A DNA stretch of 64,000 nt, taken from NCBI RefSeq assembly GCF_022554085.1, contig NZ_JAKFYR010000001.1, positions 1 to 64,000 on the forward strand. The letters are read 5' to 3'. This document shows, piece by piece, positions 7,319 through 15,465 of the stretch. Both the position numbers and the translations under genes were made by a program. The notes under the pieces were generated by a model. That model did not search any database. It was not told the DNA's origin and saw only the letters and a program-made list of their open reading frames with translations. The DNA comes from Rhodococcus sp. CH91. GTDB taxonomy: Bacteria; Actinomycetota; Actinomycetes; Mycobacteriales; Mycobacteriaceae. Position 1 is the stretch's first letter. Every line of letters starts with the position of its first letter.

Positions 7319-9001
7319 ATGGGGGCTGGCAAGGTACGCCGTGCCCTGTCGGTCTGTGCAGTCGCCGGCGCTCTCGTCGCTGCGGGGGGTACGGCGCCGG
7401 CACACGCGACCGGTCCGAACACCATCCCGCTCCGGGTGATCGCCTTCGGGGATCTCCACGGCAACCTGCTGCCACCCCAGGGACTGCACGGTGAAGTCGT
7501 GCGGTCGGACGGTGTGTCGGTTCCCGCAGGCGGCGCCGCCTATCTCGCCGCCTACGTCCGGCAACTCCGGGAGCAGGCCGACCACTCCGTGCTCTATGCG
7601 GTGGGCGACACGTGGGGCTCGTCTCCGCTCGAGTCGGGACTGTTCCACGACGAACCGACCATCGCGTTGCTCGACGAACTCGACCTCACCGCAGCGGCCC
7701 TGGGAAATCACGAACTGGACCGCGGCTACGCCGAATTCACACGGTTGCGGGACGGAGGATGCCACCCTCTGGAAGGCTGCCGATACGCTCCGGCCTTCGA
7801 GGGCGCGAACTTCCCGATCCTCGGCGCCAACCTCACCACCGCCGAGGGAGCACCCGCGGCCCTCCCCTACAGCATCGACTACGTCGACGGCGTCCCCGTC
7901 GGTGTCATCGGGGTCCTGCCGAGCAACACCCCGGACATCATCCGGCCCGACGCGATCACCGGCCTGCAGTTCGAGGACGAGATATCCGCGGTCGATCGCA
8001 CCGCCGGCATACTCGAATCCCTCGGAGTCCGGTCGATCGTCGTGCTCTACAAAGGCGACATCGGCACCACCGACGGTGACGATCCGTGTCCGAGCGGAGA
8101 TCGGGGGCCCGCTGCGATCGCCACATCCGTCTCTCCCCTCGTGGATCTCATCGTCACCTCCGACGGTGATCGGCATTTCAACTGCACCTACGCCGATCCG
8201 GCCGGCCGTCCCCGCACGGTCGTGCAGGGCGCATCACACGGGCGCATCCTGTCCGTCGCCGATCTCGTCATCGACCGTCAGAGCCGAGACGTGGTGCGGG
8301 ACAGGACCGTCGTGTTCACCCAGGTCGTCACACACGACATCGATCCGGACCCCACCACCCTGGAGTTCGTCGAGCGTGCGGTGGCCGCGTCCGCGGAAGT
8401 CGCGAACCGCCCCGTCGCCCGCATCCGTGCGGACGTCACGCGCCGGACGACGACGAGCGGCGAGTCACCCCTGGGCAATCTCGTCGCAGACGCGCAACTC
8501 GCTGCCGCGCGTCATCTGGGGGCGCAGATCGCACTGACCAATACCGGCGGTCTCCGCAGCGATCTCCTCACCGGGGACGGCACCGTCTCGTATCGGGAGA
8601 CCTATGCTGTGCAGCCCTTCGCCAACATGCTGCACGTGCTCGACCTCACCGGCGCCCAACTCGACGCACTGCTCGAGCAGCAGTTCCAGAAAGCGCCCGT
8701 CGGCCCGGACACCGAGCGCATCCTGGCACCCTCGCACAACCTGCGGTACACCCTCGACCGCCTCGCCGTACGCGGAGAACGTGTCCGGGCGATCACGATC
8801 GACGGTGAACCGGTGCAGGACGAGCGCATGTACAAGGTGGTGGTGAACACCTTCCTCGCCCAGGGCGGAGACGGCTTCGGCGTGTTCACGGAAGCCCACG
8901 GACGGACGGGCGCGGGCAAGGAACTGGATGCCCTCAACACCTATCTGGCGACCCGCTCGCAGGTGGAACCGCCGACTGTGGACCGCATCCGTCTGCACTG
9001 A
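7319..9001 (+). CDS. Secreted bifunctional metallophosphatase / 5'-nucleotidase (UshA family)
   Basis: This 560-residue exported enzyme probably hydrolyses extracellular nucleotides. Residues 1-30 form a signal peptide ending in APAHA. The N-terminal calcineurin-like domain shows FGDLHGN, VGDTWGSSPLES and ALGNHELDRG, the metal-binding motifs. The C-terminal 5'-nucleotidase domain begins near residue 350 and contains LTNTGGLRSDL and NTFLAQGGDGF. The fourth metal motif, normally GHTH, is not recognisable; the corresponding region reads VTSDGDRHFNC. The ATG has GGAGGACTGC upstream. No partner genes are evident. Confidence 0.85.
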   Translation: MGAGKVRRALSVCAVAGALVAAGGTAPAHATGPNTIPLRVIAFGDLHGNLLPPQGLHGEVVRSDGVSVPAGGAAYLAAYVRQLREQADHSVLYAVGDTWGSSPLESGLFHDEPTIALLDELDLTAAALGNHELDRGYAEFTRLRDGGCHPLEGCRYAPAFEGANFPILGANLTTAEGAPAALPYSIDYVDGVPVGVIGVLPSNTPDIIRPDAITGLQFEDEISAVDRTAGILESLGVRSIVVLYKGDIGTTDGDDPCPSGDRGPAAIATSVSPLVDLIVTSDGDRHFNCTYADPAGRPRTVVQGASHGRILSVADLVIDRQSRDVVRDRTVVFTQVVTHDIDPDPTTLEFVERAVAASAEVANRPVARIRADVTRRTTTSGESPLGNLVADAQLAAARHLGAQIALTNTGGLRSDLLTGDGTVSYRETYAVQPFANMLHVLDLTGAQLDALLEQQFQKAPVGPDTERILAPSHNLRYTLDRLAVRGERVRAITIDGEPVQDERMYKVVVNTFLAQGGDGFGVFTEAHGRTGAGKELDALNTYLATRSQVEPPTVDRIRLH

Positions 9002-9017
9002 CATCCGTCTGTGCTGA
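8986..9017 (+). repeat. Tandem 16-base duplication across the nucleotidase stop codon
   Basis: CATCCGTCTGCACTGA is followed directly by CATCCGTCTGTGCTGA, identical at 14 of 16 positions. The first copy ends with the stop codon of the nucleotidase gene and the second repeats it immediately downstream. Confidence 0.6.
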
Positions 9018-9026
9018 CGGGTGCGG

Positions 9027-9995
9027 TCAGCGCAGCCCCAGTGCGTCGGCGAGCGTCGGCCAGGCGGCCTTGATGTCGTCCTGCCAGTAACCCCACGAGT
9101 GCGTTCCCCACGGGCGGTAGACGACCTGCGCGGGTATCCCCAGCTCGCGGAGACGACGATCGTAGGTGATGGTGCACACGAAGGTGCCGATCTCGAGCGG
9201 GGCACCCACGGTGAGCACGTCCTGCTCGGTGCCGATGTCGTGCGGGCCGAGCAACCCGTTGCCGGTGCTGAGGAAGATCTTCTTCCCCCTCAAGCGCTCG
9301 GCGAGCAGATAGGAGTCGTGCTCCTCCCACGCCGCGTCCTCCGGCGGGCCCCACATGTTGTCGGGGTTGCCACCCTTGTACGCGATCGTTCCCCGCACCG
9401 AATCCCGTGAGGAATCCTGGGAGGTGTCGTAGCAACCGCTCAGCGCCGCCACTCCCTCGTAGAGGTCGGGGTTGCGAGTGATCAGCGACATCGCCCCCGT
9501 CGCCCCCATCGACAGGCCCGCGACCGCGTTGACACCGTTGCCCCCGAAACGGGCGTCGATCAGCGGAGGCAGTTCCTCGGTCAGGAAGGTCTCCCACTTG
9601 TTGACCCCGAGGACGGGATCCGAATCGTTCCAGTCGGTGTAGTAACTCGCCGTACCTCCCACCGGAAGCACGACGTTGGTGTTCTTGTCGGCGAAGAACT
9701 CCTCGATGTCGGTGCGCTGCGTCCACGTGCTCTCGCGGAATTCGGACTCCTCACCGGCACTGACTCCGTCGAGCAGATACAGGGTGGGGCGCGAACCCTC
9801 CTGGGCGGGATGCAGCACCTGAACCTGGACCAGCCGGTCCATCGCGGGCGAGTGGACGAACAGCCTCGTCTGCGTGTCGTTCACGCGCTCGGCGCGGTCG
9901 ATCGTCGCCGCCGCCGGCGCTGCATGAGCGAACGTCGCACCGCCCATCGGCAGCATCAACGCCAGCGCGACCGTCGCCGCAAGCTTCTTCACCAT
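9027..9995 (-). CDS. Secreted esterase of the mycolyltransferase (antigen 85) family
   Basis: This 322-residue alpha/beta hydrolase is exported. The signal peptide runs from MVKKLAATVALAL to about AHAAPA. The esterase core shows LYLLDGVSAGEE, VVLPVGGTASYYTDW, WETFLTEELPPLI, the nucleophile elbow GLSMGATGAM, and the catalytic histidine in GTHSWGYW. This layout matches corynebacterial mycolyltransferases that esterify trehalose or arabinogalactan with mycolates. It stands apart from the two further family members at the right end of the window. The ATG at 9995 starts exactly at the signal peptide and has GGGGGAACGGGAG upstream; a longer frame to 10055 lacks support. Confidence 0.85.
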   Translation of the reverse strand: MVKKLAATVALALMLPMGGATFAHAAPAAATIDRAERVNDTQTRLFVHSPAMDRLVQVQVLHPAQEGSRPTLYLLDGVSAGEESEFRESTWTQRTDIEEFFADKNTNVVLPVGGTASYYTDWNDSDPVLGVNKWETFLTEELPPLIDARFGGNGVNAVAGLSMGATGAMSLITRNPDLYEGVAALSGCYDTSQDSSRDSVRGTIAYKGGNPDNMWGPPEDAAWEEHDSYLLAERLRGKKIFLSTGNGLLGPHDIGTEQDVLTVGAPLEIGTFVCTITYDRRLRELGIPAQVVYRPWGTHSWGYWQDDIKAAWPTLADALGLR

Positions 9996-10161
9996 GAACT
10001 CCCGTTCCCCCCGACGACCTGGAGTGATCTCACCGTCACTCCCGGCGCCGGTCAAGCAAACCTGGACGGGACCCTAATACCCATCTTTCGATTCGTGACG
10101 CATCGGTGCGGAAGCGCCCTTGCCCTCGCCGTGTGGGCGAGAGCGACGGGGAGCTCCGGGA

Positions 10162-12003
10162 TCAGCGGAGATGGTGCACCTCCTGCAATCCGTAGACCGG
10201 GGTCGGGATCCCCTCGTAGCGCGCCTTCAACTGCAACGCCAGGTACAGCGAGTAGTGCCGCGACTGGTGCAGATTGCCGCCGTGGAACCACAGACCGTCC
10301 TGACGGGTGGGCTTCCACATGTTGCGCTGTTCCCCCTCCCAGGGGCCCGGATCCTTGGTGGTGTCGGAACCCAATCCCCAGCACTTACCGACCTTGTCCG
10401 CGACCTCCTGGGAGATCAGGTCGGCGACCCAGCCGTTCATCGACCCGTAGCCGGTCGCGTAGACGACGAGATCGGCGGCGAGTTCGGTACCGTCCTCGAG
10501 GACGACGGAGGTCTCGGTGAGCTCGCGGACGTTGCCGTGGGCCAGCGCGATGTCGCCGTTCGCGACGAGCTCCGAGGCACCGACATCGATGTAGTAGCCG
10601 GACGCCCGGCGCAGGTACTTCATGAACAGCCCGGAGCCGTCGTCACCCCAGTCGTGCAGGAAACCGGCCTTGTCGAGACGGTCGTAGAAGTCGGCGTCCC
10701 GCTCGCGGATCCTGTCGTAGATGGGGATCTGGAATTCGTGCATGATCCGGTACGGCAGGGACGCGAAGGTCAGGTCCGCCTTCTGTGTCGTGACGCCCGC
10801 GGCGAGGGCTCGTTCGGAGTACAGGTCGCCGAGGCCGAGTTCCATGAGCGAGTCGGACCGGACGATGTGCGTCGAGGACCGCTGCACCATGGTGACGTCC
10901 GCACCGACCTCCCACAATGCGCCGCAGATGTCGTGTGCGCTGTTGTTCGCGCCGATCACGACGACCTTCCTGCCGGCATAGGCGTCCGGGCCGGGATGCG
11001 CACTGGAATGGTGCTGCTCGCCTTGGAAGCGGTGCGCACCGGGGAATTCCGGGATGTTCGGCTTACCCGACATGCCGGTCGCGATCACCAGCTGGTGCGG
11101 ACGCAGAACCACCGGCTCGCCGTCGCGCAGCACGTGGACGGTCCATTCCCCCGTCGCCTCGTCGTAGCTCGCCGAGGTGCACTCCGACTTCGACCAGTAC
11201 GGGACCTCCATGACCTTCGTGTACATCTCGAGCCAGTCCGCGATCTTGTCCTTGGGCGCGAAGACCGGCCAGTTGTCGGGGAAGGGCAGGTACGGCAGAT
11301 GGTCGTACCAGACAGGATCGTGGAGGCACAGCGACTTGTAGCGCCCCCGCCACTGGTCGCCGGGACAATCGTGCTTGTCGAGCACGAGCGCCGGAACCCC
11401 GAGCTGCCGCATCCGCGCGCCGAGCGCGATCCCACCCTGACCGCCACCGATGATCACGACGTACGGCTGACGCGTGTACCCGAGTTCGCGTTCCTCGATC
11501 TCGCGCTGCTCCGACCACGTGACGCGGTGCTTGTTCGCCCCGTGCTCCGTGCCGCGGGGACGCCGCTGCCCCGTGCCCTCTTCGTGGCCCTTCAGTTCCT
11601 GCATCGTCGTCAGCAACGTGAAGGCACGGTCCTCCCCGCTGTCGTCGTCGCGCTTCAACCGCAGATGGCCCACCCCTCGGCCCACCGCGGTCTCGAACGC
11701 GATCCAGGCACCGACCACTCCGTCCTCTTCGGAGGCAGGCTCGGTGGCGCGGAAGCCGCTGGGGTCGGTGTCGGCAAGTCGCGCGTGCAGCATGTCCGCC
11801 ACGCCCTCGCGTCCTTCGACGGTCTTGATGTTCCAGGTGAAGGCGACGAGGTCGCGCCAGAAGGAGTCGGCACCGAACAGGCCGGCCACCGCGTCGACGT
11901 CCCGGCGCGTGAGGGCGGTGCCGAAAGCCTCCAACCAGGCGTCGACGCGCTGATCGGGAGTCGCAGATCCGGTGTTCGCGGGCTGTTCGAGCATGTCGGT
12001 CAT
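10162..12003 (-). CDS. Flavin-containing monooxygenase with N-terminal SnoaL-like domain
   Basis: The protein has 613 residues. The first ~150 residues look like an NTF2/SnoaL-type alpha+beta domain (TRRDVDAVAGLFGADSFW). The rest is a class B flavoprotein monooxygenase. The FAD site is VIIGGGQGGIALGARMRQLG with GDQWRGRYKSLCLHDP, the NADPH site is VVVIGANNSAHDICGALWE, and VVYATGYGSMNGWV is the late conserved motif. It may oxygenate ketones or hydrophobic amines. It is divergent from a GAF/winged-helix regulator that may control it. The ATG has GGAAAGGACC upstream. The substrate is unknown. Confidence 0.86.
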   Translation of the reverse strand: MTDMLEQPANTGSATPDQRVDAWLEAFGTALTRRDVDAVAGLFGADSFWRDLVAFTWNIKTVEGREGVADMLHARLADTDPSGFRATEPASEEDGVVGAWIAFETAVGRGVGHLRLKRDDDSGEDRAFTLLTTMQELKGHEEGTGQRRPRGTEHGANKHRVTWSEQREIEERELGYTRQPYVVIIGGGQGGIALGARMRQLGVPALVLDKHDCPGDQWRGRYKSLCLHDPVWYDHLPYLPFPDNWPVFAPKDKIADWLEMYTKVMEVPYWSKSECTSASYDEATGEWTVHVLRDGEPVVLRPHQLVIATGMSGKPNIPEFPGAHRFQGEQHHSSAHPGPDAYAGRKVVVIGANNSAHDICGALWEVGADVTMVQRSSTHIVRSDSLMELGLGDLYSERALAAGVTTQKADLTFASLPYRIMHEFQIPIYDRIRERDADFYDRLDKAGFLHDWGDDGSGLFMKYLRRASGYYIDVGASELVANGDIALAHGNVRELTETSVVLEDGTELAADLVVYATGYGSMNGWVADLISQEVADKVGKCWGLGSDTTKDPGPWEGEQRNMWKPTRQDGLWFHGGNLHQSRHYSLYLALQLKARYEGIPTPVYGLQEVHHLR

Positions 12004-12067
12004 GGTCGGTCCTTTCCCGTTATCGTGTGATCCAGGACACTCCACCGACCCGGGGGCGGGCAAGCGT

Positions 12068-12102
12068 TGCGTCACGTTGCACGAACACCGAGTTGTGGCG
12101 CA
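12068..12102. promoter_or_regulatory. Candidate operator between monooxygenase and GAF regulator
   Basis: TGCGTCAC at 12068-12075 faces GTGGCGCA at 12095-12102, with one mismatch between arms. A direct GTTGC repeat overlaps the left arm. It lies in the 147-base divergent gap, a likely site for the adjacent regulator. The function is inferred from position only. Confidence 0.3.
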
Positions 12103-12150
12103 GCACACATCCGCGACCTATGCTCCGAGAACGACGAGGAAGAGGGGACA

Positions 12151-13413
12151 GTGACCACGTTCAGCGCGATCGCGCCCGGCACCGACCTGTCGCGCTACGC
12201 GCGCGAGTTGATGCGGATGCACGATGCGGTGATCGGCGGAACCCGATCGGCGATGCGGCCGCGGGCGCTGGTGTCACGTTCGTGGCAGCGCGTCCTCGAC
12301 GCGGGTCTCGATCCCACCGGCAGCAACGAGCGCAGTCGCCTCCCCGCTTCGGAGATCGAGCAGCGACGCCGGGCCTCCGCCCTGTCCGCGGTGATCGGCG
12401 ACCTCGAGCAGGTGATCGCACCCGTCGCCGACGCTTCCCACCTGCTCCTGGTGGTGACGGATGCCGACGGCGTGATCCTCTGGCGCAGCGGATCGGCCCG
12501 GATCCGCTCGCACGCGGACACGCTCGGTTTCCAGGAGGGCGCCGTGTGGACCGAGTCGACCGTCGGCACCAACGCCGTCGGCACCGCCCTCGCGGAGGCC
12601 GCACCCGTCCAGTTGTTCTCGGGCGAGCACTTCGAGACGACCCAGCATCCCTGGTACTGCACCGCAGCGCCGATCCACGATCCGATCCGCGGCGACCTGC
12701 TGGGCATCGTCGACGTCAGCGGTCCCGCACTGACCCTGCACCCCGCCGTCATCGCCCTCGTCGGCACCGCCGTCCGGCTGGCCGAATCCCAATTGTGGCG
12801 ACGGCACGAGGTGCGCCTCGAACGACTCCGCGCCGAGGCCGCCCCTCTCCTCTCGTCGGCTCGGGGACCGGTACTGCTCGTCGACGACGACGGCTGGGTC
12901 GCGCACGCCTCCGGAATCGCCGCCGAGCGTGTCGCGGTTCCGAGACGATCCCTCCCTCTGACCGTGCCGGGAATGGGATTGTGCGTACCCGAACGCCTTT
13001 CGCACGGCTGGTTGTTACGCGGACCCGCATCGACCTCGACATTGCGGATGATCCTGCACGTGTCCTCGTCACCGACCGTCGAAGTGTGCGGCGACGAGGA
13101 CACGTGGCGGACCGTCGTCACCGCGCGTCAGGCCGAGATCCTGCTGTTGCTGCACGACCGCGGCCACGAGGGTACGACCGTCGCGGGGCTCAGCCGGGCC
13201 CTCTACGGGGACGACGATCACGCCGTCTCGGTCCGCGCCGAGGTGTCGCGCCTGCGACGCGCGATCGGGGACGTGATCGAGAGCAGGCCCTACCGCCTCG
13301 CCGCCACCGTCGACCTGTCGTTGGAACTCGGCCCGGCAGAACGGCTCGGCGACTGCGAGTTCGTCCGCCGGTCGGGTGCGCCGGGAGTGCGGGCACTCGG
13401 CTCGTCGCGCTGA
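12151..13413 (+). CDS. GAF-domain transcriptional regulator with C-terminal helix-turn-helix
   Basis: This 420-residue protein has an N-terminal SRSWQRVLDAGLDPTGSN segment typical of AcoR-like activators. A GAF sensor domain spans about residues 75-220 (WTESTVGTNAVGTALAEAAP and HPWYCTAAPIHDPIRG). A C-terminal winged-helix-like segment spans about 320-395 (TARQAEILLLLHDRG, VRAEVSRLRRAIGDVI). The AAA+ sigma-54 domain of true AcoR proteins is absent. It therefore probably acts with ordinary sigma factors on the divergent monooxygenase gene. The GTG start at 12151 is preceded by GAGGAAGAGGGG. The ligand is unknown. Confidence 0.8.
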   Translation: MTTFSAIAPGTDLSRYARELMRMHDAVIGGTRSAMRPRALVSRSWQRVLDAGLDPTGSNERSRLPASEIEQRRRASALSAVIGDLEQVIAPVADASHLLLVVTDADGVILWRSGSARIRSHADTLGFQEGAVWTESTVGTNAVGTALAEAAPVQLFSGEHFETTQHPWYCTAAPIHDPIRGDLLGIVDVSGPALTLHPAVIALVGTAVRLAESQLWRRHEVRLERLRAEAAPLLSSARGPVLLVDDDGWVAHASGIAAERVAVPRRSLPLTVPGMGLCVPERLSHGWLLRGPASTSTLRMILHVSSSPTVEVCGDEDTWRTVVTARQAEILLLLHDRGHEGTTVAGLSRALYGDDDHAVSVRAEVSRLRRAIGDVIESRPYRLAATVDLSLELGPAERLGDCEFVRRSGAPGVRALGSSR

Positions 13414-13498
13414 CGGCGACGCCACCGGCGTATGTTTCCTCCCCTCCGGGACCGGGAACGCACAAGTGCACCGAGTCGTCGAATCCGATGGAGACCAC

Positions 13499-13897
13499 AT
13501 GACCGTTCTCATCGTCACGGACAATGCCGATGGTCCGACACAGAAGATCGCCCGGCTGGTCGCCGATGCCCTGGCGGAGCGGGAGATCGAGGCCACCCTC
13601 GGAGAGGTCGCCGACCTCGAACGTGCGGAGGAGTTCGAAGGAATCGTCTTCGGCGGAGACGTCGAGGACGGGGAGTACTCGCCGGAGACGGTCGAGACGT
13701 TGACCTCCTACGCCTCCGGCCTGAGCCAGCAACTCGTGTGGCTGTTCGCCGCGAGCGACGAAAGCTCCACGGAAGCGCCGGATCTGGTGTCGAACCTCGC
13801 GGCACGCGATTACCGGTCGTTCGATCCTTCCGTGGGAGAAGAGGACGTGAAGTCGTGGGCGTCGTTCATCGCGGACGAGATCGACGGCCACAGCTGA
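13499..13897 (+). CDS. Small flavodoxin-like protein
   Basis: This 132-residue protein begins MTVLIVTDNADGPTQKIARL, which resembles the first strand and phosphate-binding loop of flavodoxins, and continues with FEGIVFGGDVEDGEYSPET and LVWLFAASDES. It is shorter than standard flavodoxins and rather acidic. FMN binding is likely but unproven. The ATG at 13499 gives the only start that opens with the conserved strand. The hydrolase gene follows after 32 bases, so the two may be co-transcribed. Confidence 0.6.
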   Translation: MTVLIVTDNADGPTQKIARLVADALAEREIEATLGEVADLERAEEFEGIVFGGDVEDGEYSPETVETLTSYASGLSQQLVWLFAASDESSTEAPDLVSNLAARDYRSFDPSVGEEDVKSWASFIADEIDGHS

Positions 13898-13929
13898 CGT
13901 CGCATGCACTTCCCGAGCGAAAGGTCGCC

Positions 13930-14673
13930 ATGTTCCACACGGATGTCGCGCCGGGCGTGCATCGTCTCGCGCACGCAGATGTCAACGTCTATCTGATCGA
14001 GGACGACGACGGTATCACCGTCGTGGACACGGGACTGCCCGCGACGGCCGGTCGCATCGAAGAGGCTGTCGCGCGGATCGGCAGGCGTGTCGACGACGTG
14101 CGCGGCATCGTTCTCACCCACGCCCACTTCGACCATGTCGGTTCGGCGAAGCGGCTGCACGAGCAGTGGCACGTGCCGGTCTGGGCGCATCGCGACGAGA
14201 AGTTCCTGGCCGCACATCCTTACCGCTACCGGCACGAACGCAACCGCCTGCTCTATCCCGTCCGGTATCCCGGCTCCGTCCCGGTGCTCGCACGGATGAC
14301 CGTGGCGGGCGCACTGTGGGTGCGGGGTCTCGACGACGTGAGCCTCTTCCACACGTCGGAGGCTCTGTCTCTGCCGGGCAGGCCCGTGCCCCTCCACACT
14401 CCCGGGCACACCTACGGGCACTGCGCGTTGAGTCTTCCGGATCGCGACACCGTGATCGTCGGCGATGCGATCGTGACCCTCGATCCGTACACCGGGCGGC
14501 GCGGTCCGCAGATCGTCTCGGGTGCTGCGACCGCCGACAGCACCACCGCTCTCGCGTCGCTGGCGGCCATCGCCGACACGGGCGCGACCCATGTTCTTCC
14601 CGGCCACGGTGAGCCCTGGCACGACGGCGCGATCTCCGCCGTGGAGCAGGCGGTACTCGCCGGGCCGAGCTGA
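13930..14673 (+). CDS. MBL-fold metallohydrolase
   Basis: This 247-residue metallo-beta-lactamase-fold hydrolase has the dinuclear metal set THAHFDHVGSA, TPGHTYGHCAL, VIVGDAIV and VLPGHGEP. The order and spacing fit glyoxalase II/thioesterase-like members. The substrate cannot be read from sequence. The ATG at 13930 has a modest GAAAGG upstream. A perfect long hairpin follows the stop codon within 20 bases. Confidence 0.85.
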   Translation: MFHTDVAPGVHRLAHADVNVYLIEDDDGITVVDTGLPATAGRIEEAVARIGRRVDDVRGIVLTHAHFDHVGSAKRLHEQWHVPVWAHRDEKFLAAHPYRYRHERNRLLYPVRYPGSVPVLARMTVAGALWVRGLDDVSLFHTSEALSLPGRPVPLHTPGHTYGHCALSLPDRDTVIVGDAIVTLDPYTGRRGPQIVSGAATADSTTALASLAAIADTGATHVLPGHGEPWHDGAISAVEQAVLAGPS

Positions 14674-14691
14674 CGAAGCTCGCAGGGCAGA

Positions 14692-14741
14692 AGTAAAGCT
14701 CGCAGCCCGGGTGACTGTGCACCCGGGCTGCGAGCTTTACT
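14692..14741. terminator. Perfect 22-bp hairpin after the MBL-fold gene
   Basis: Bases 14692-14713 are the exact reverse complement of 14720-14741, leaving a six-base loop. An outer pair CAGAAGTAA (14688-14696) and TTACTTCTG (14752-14760) overlaps the left arm. AAGCTCGCAG occurs twice (14676-14685 and 14696-14705), so the right arm could pair with either copy. The likely role is termination for the hydrolase gene and the oppositely directed tRNA-Ser. Confidence 0.75.
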
Positions 14742-14770
14742 GGGGGCCTGCTTACTTCTGACCCGAACTG

Positions 14771-14855
14771 CGGAAGCGGAGGGATTTGAACCCCCGTTGG
14801 TGTTACCCAAGCTCGCTTTCAAGGCGAGTGCATTCGGCCGCTCTGCCACGCTTCC
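14771..14855 (-). tRNA. tRNA-Ser (anticodon TGA)
   Basis: The acceptor stem is GGAAGCG with CGCTTCC and discriminator G. The anticodon loop CTTGAAA gives TGA. A long class II variable arm and a T-arm with GGTTCAAATCC are present. The length is 85 bases and CCA is not encoded. Confidence 0.95.
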
Positions 14856-14882
14856 GTGGCAGATCCTAACCGATTCGCGGTG

Positions 14883-15347
14883 TCAGCGGTCGAGCGCTTC
14901 CTCGACGCGCGTGAAGATCCGGGCCAGTATGTCGAGCTCGTCCGCCGACAACAGGTCGATGAGGTGGGCGCGCACATCGTCGACGTGGGTGGGTGCGGCC
15001 TCCCCCAGCCGGCGCCTGCCCTCGTCGGTGATGGTGGCGAGCACGCCGCGGCCGTCCTCCGGGCACGAGCTGCGAACGACCATTCCCTCCTGCTCCATCC
15101 GGCGGATCTGATGGGTGAGACGGCTACGAGAGGACAGCACACCGTCCGCGAGGTCGCTCATCCGCAGAGCGCCGTCGGGAGCCTCGGTGAGCATGACGAG
15201 GATCCGGTACTCCGCAAGCGAGAGGCCGTGCCGGTCGTTCAAGGAGCGGTTGAGGACGTTCATCAGGCGGTTGTTGCCGTCCATGTAGAGGCGCCAGGCC
15301 TCCTGTTCCTTCGCGTTCAACCACCTGGGCTCGTCTCGTTCGCTCAC
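14883..15347 (-). CDS. MarR-family transcriptional regulator
   Basis: The protein has 154 residues. The winged helix-turn-helix runs from about residue 40 to 110: LSLAEYRILVMLTEAPDG, MSDLADGVLSSRSRLTHQIRRME, then the wing VVRSSCPEDGRGVLATITDEG. Helices at both ends would form the dimer. MarR proteins usually repress nearby genes and respond to phenolic or oxidising compounds. The nearest candidate target is the divergent quinone oxidoreductase, which is a reasonable pairing. The GTG start at 15347 is the only one before the conserved first helix. Confidence 0.88.
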   Translation of the reverse strand: MSERDEPRWLNAKEQEAWRLYMDGNNRLMNVLNRSLNDRHGLSLAEYRILVMLTEAPDGALRMSDLADGVLSSRSRLTHQIRRMEQEGMVVRSSCPEDGRGVLATITDEGRRRLGEAAPTHVDDVRAHLIDLLSADELDILARIFTRVEEALDR

Positions 15348-15452
15348 GCGGGGAGTGTAATGCCGGTAGTGCGAGCGATCACCGGCTGCCGGTTCCGGCA
15401 GCCGGGGCAGGACACGACCGGAGTGACCGTCCCCTCATCGGGCCACACGCGA

Positions 15453-15458
15453 TAGCGT
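15453..15458 (+). promoter_or_regulatory. Putative -10 box of leaderless quinone oxidoreductase transcript
   Basis: TAGCGT lies seven bases before the ATG at 15466, the spacing expected for a leaderless mRNA. No ribosome binding site is present. Confidence 0.5.
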
Positions 15459-15465
15459 CCAACAC

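Noticed and set aside
10120-12030. 636-residue open frame opposite the flavin monooxygenase
   Set aside because: The monooxygenase on the other strand carries clear FAD and NADPH motifs; this frame has none.
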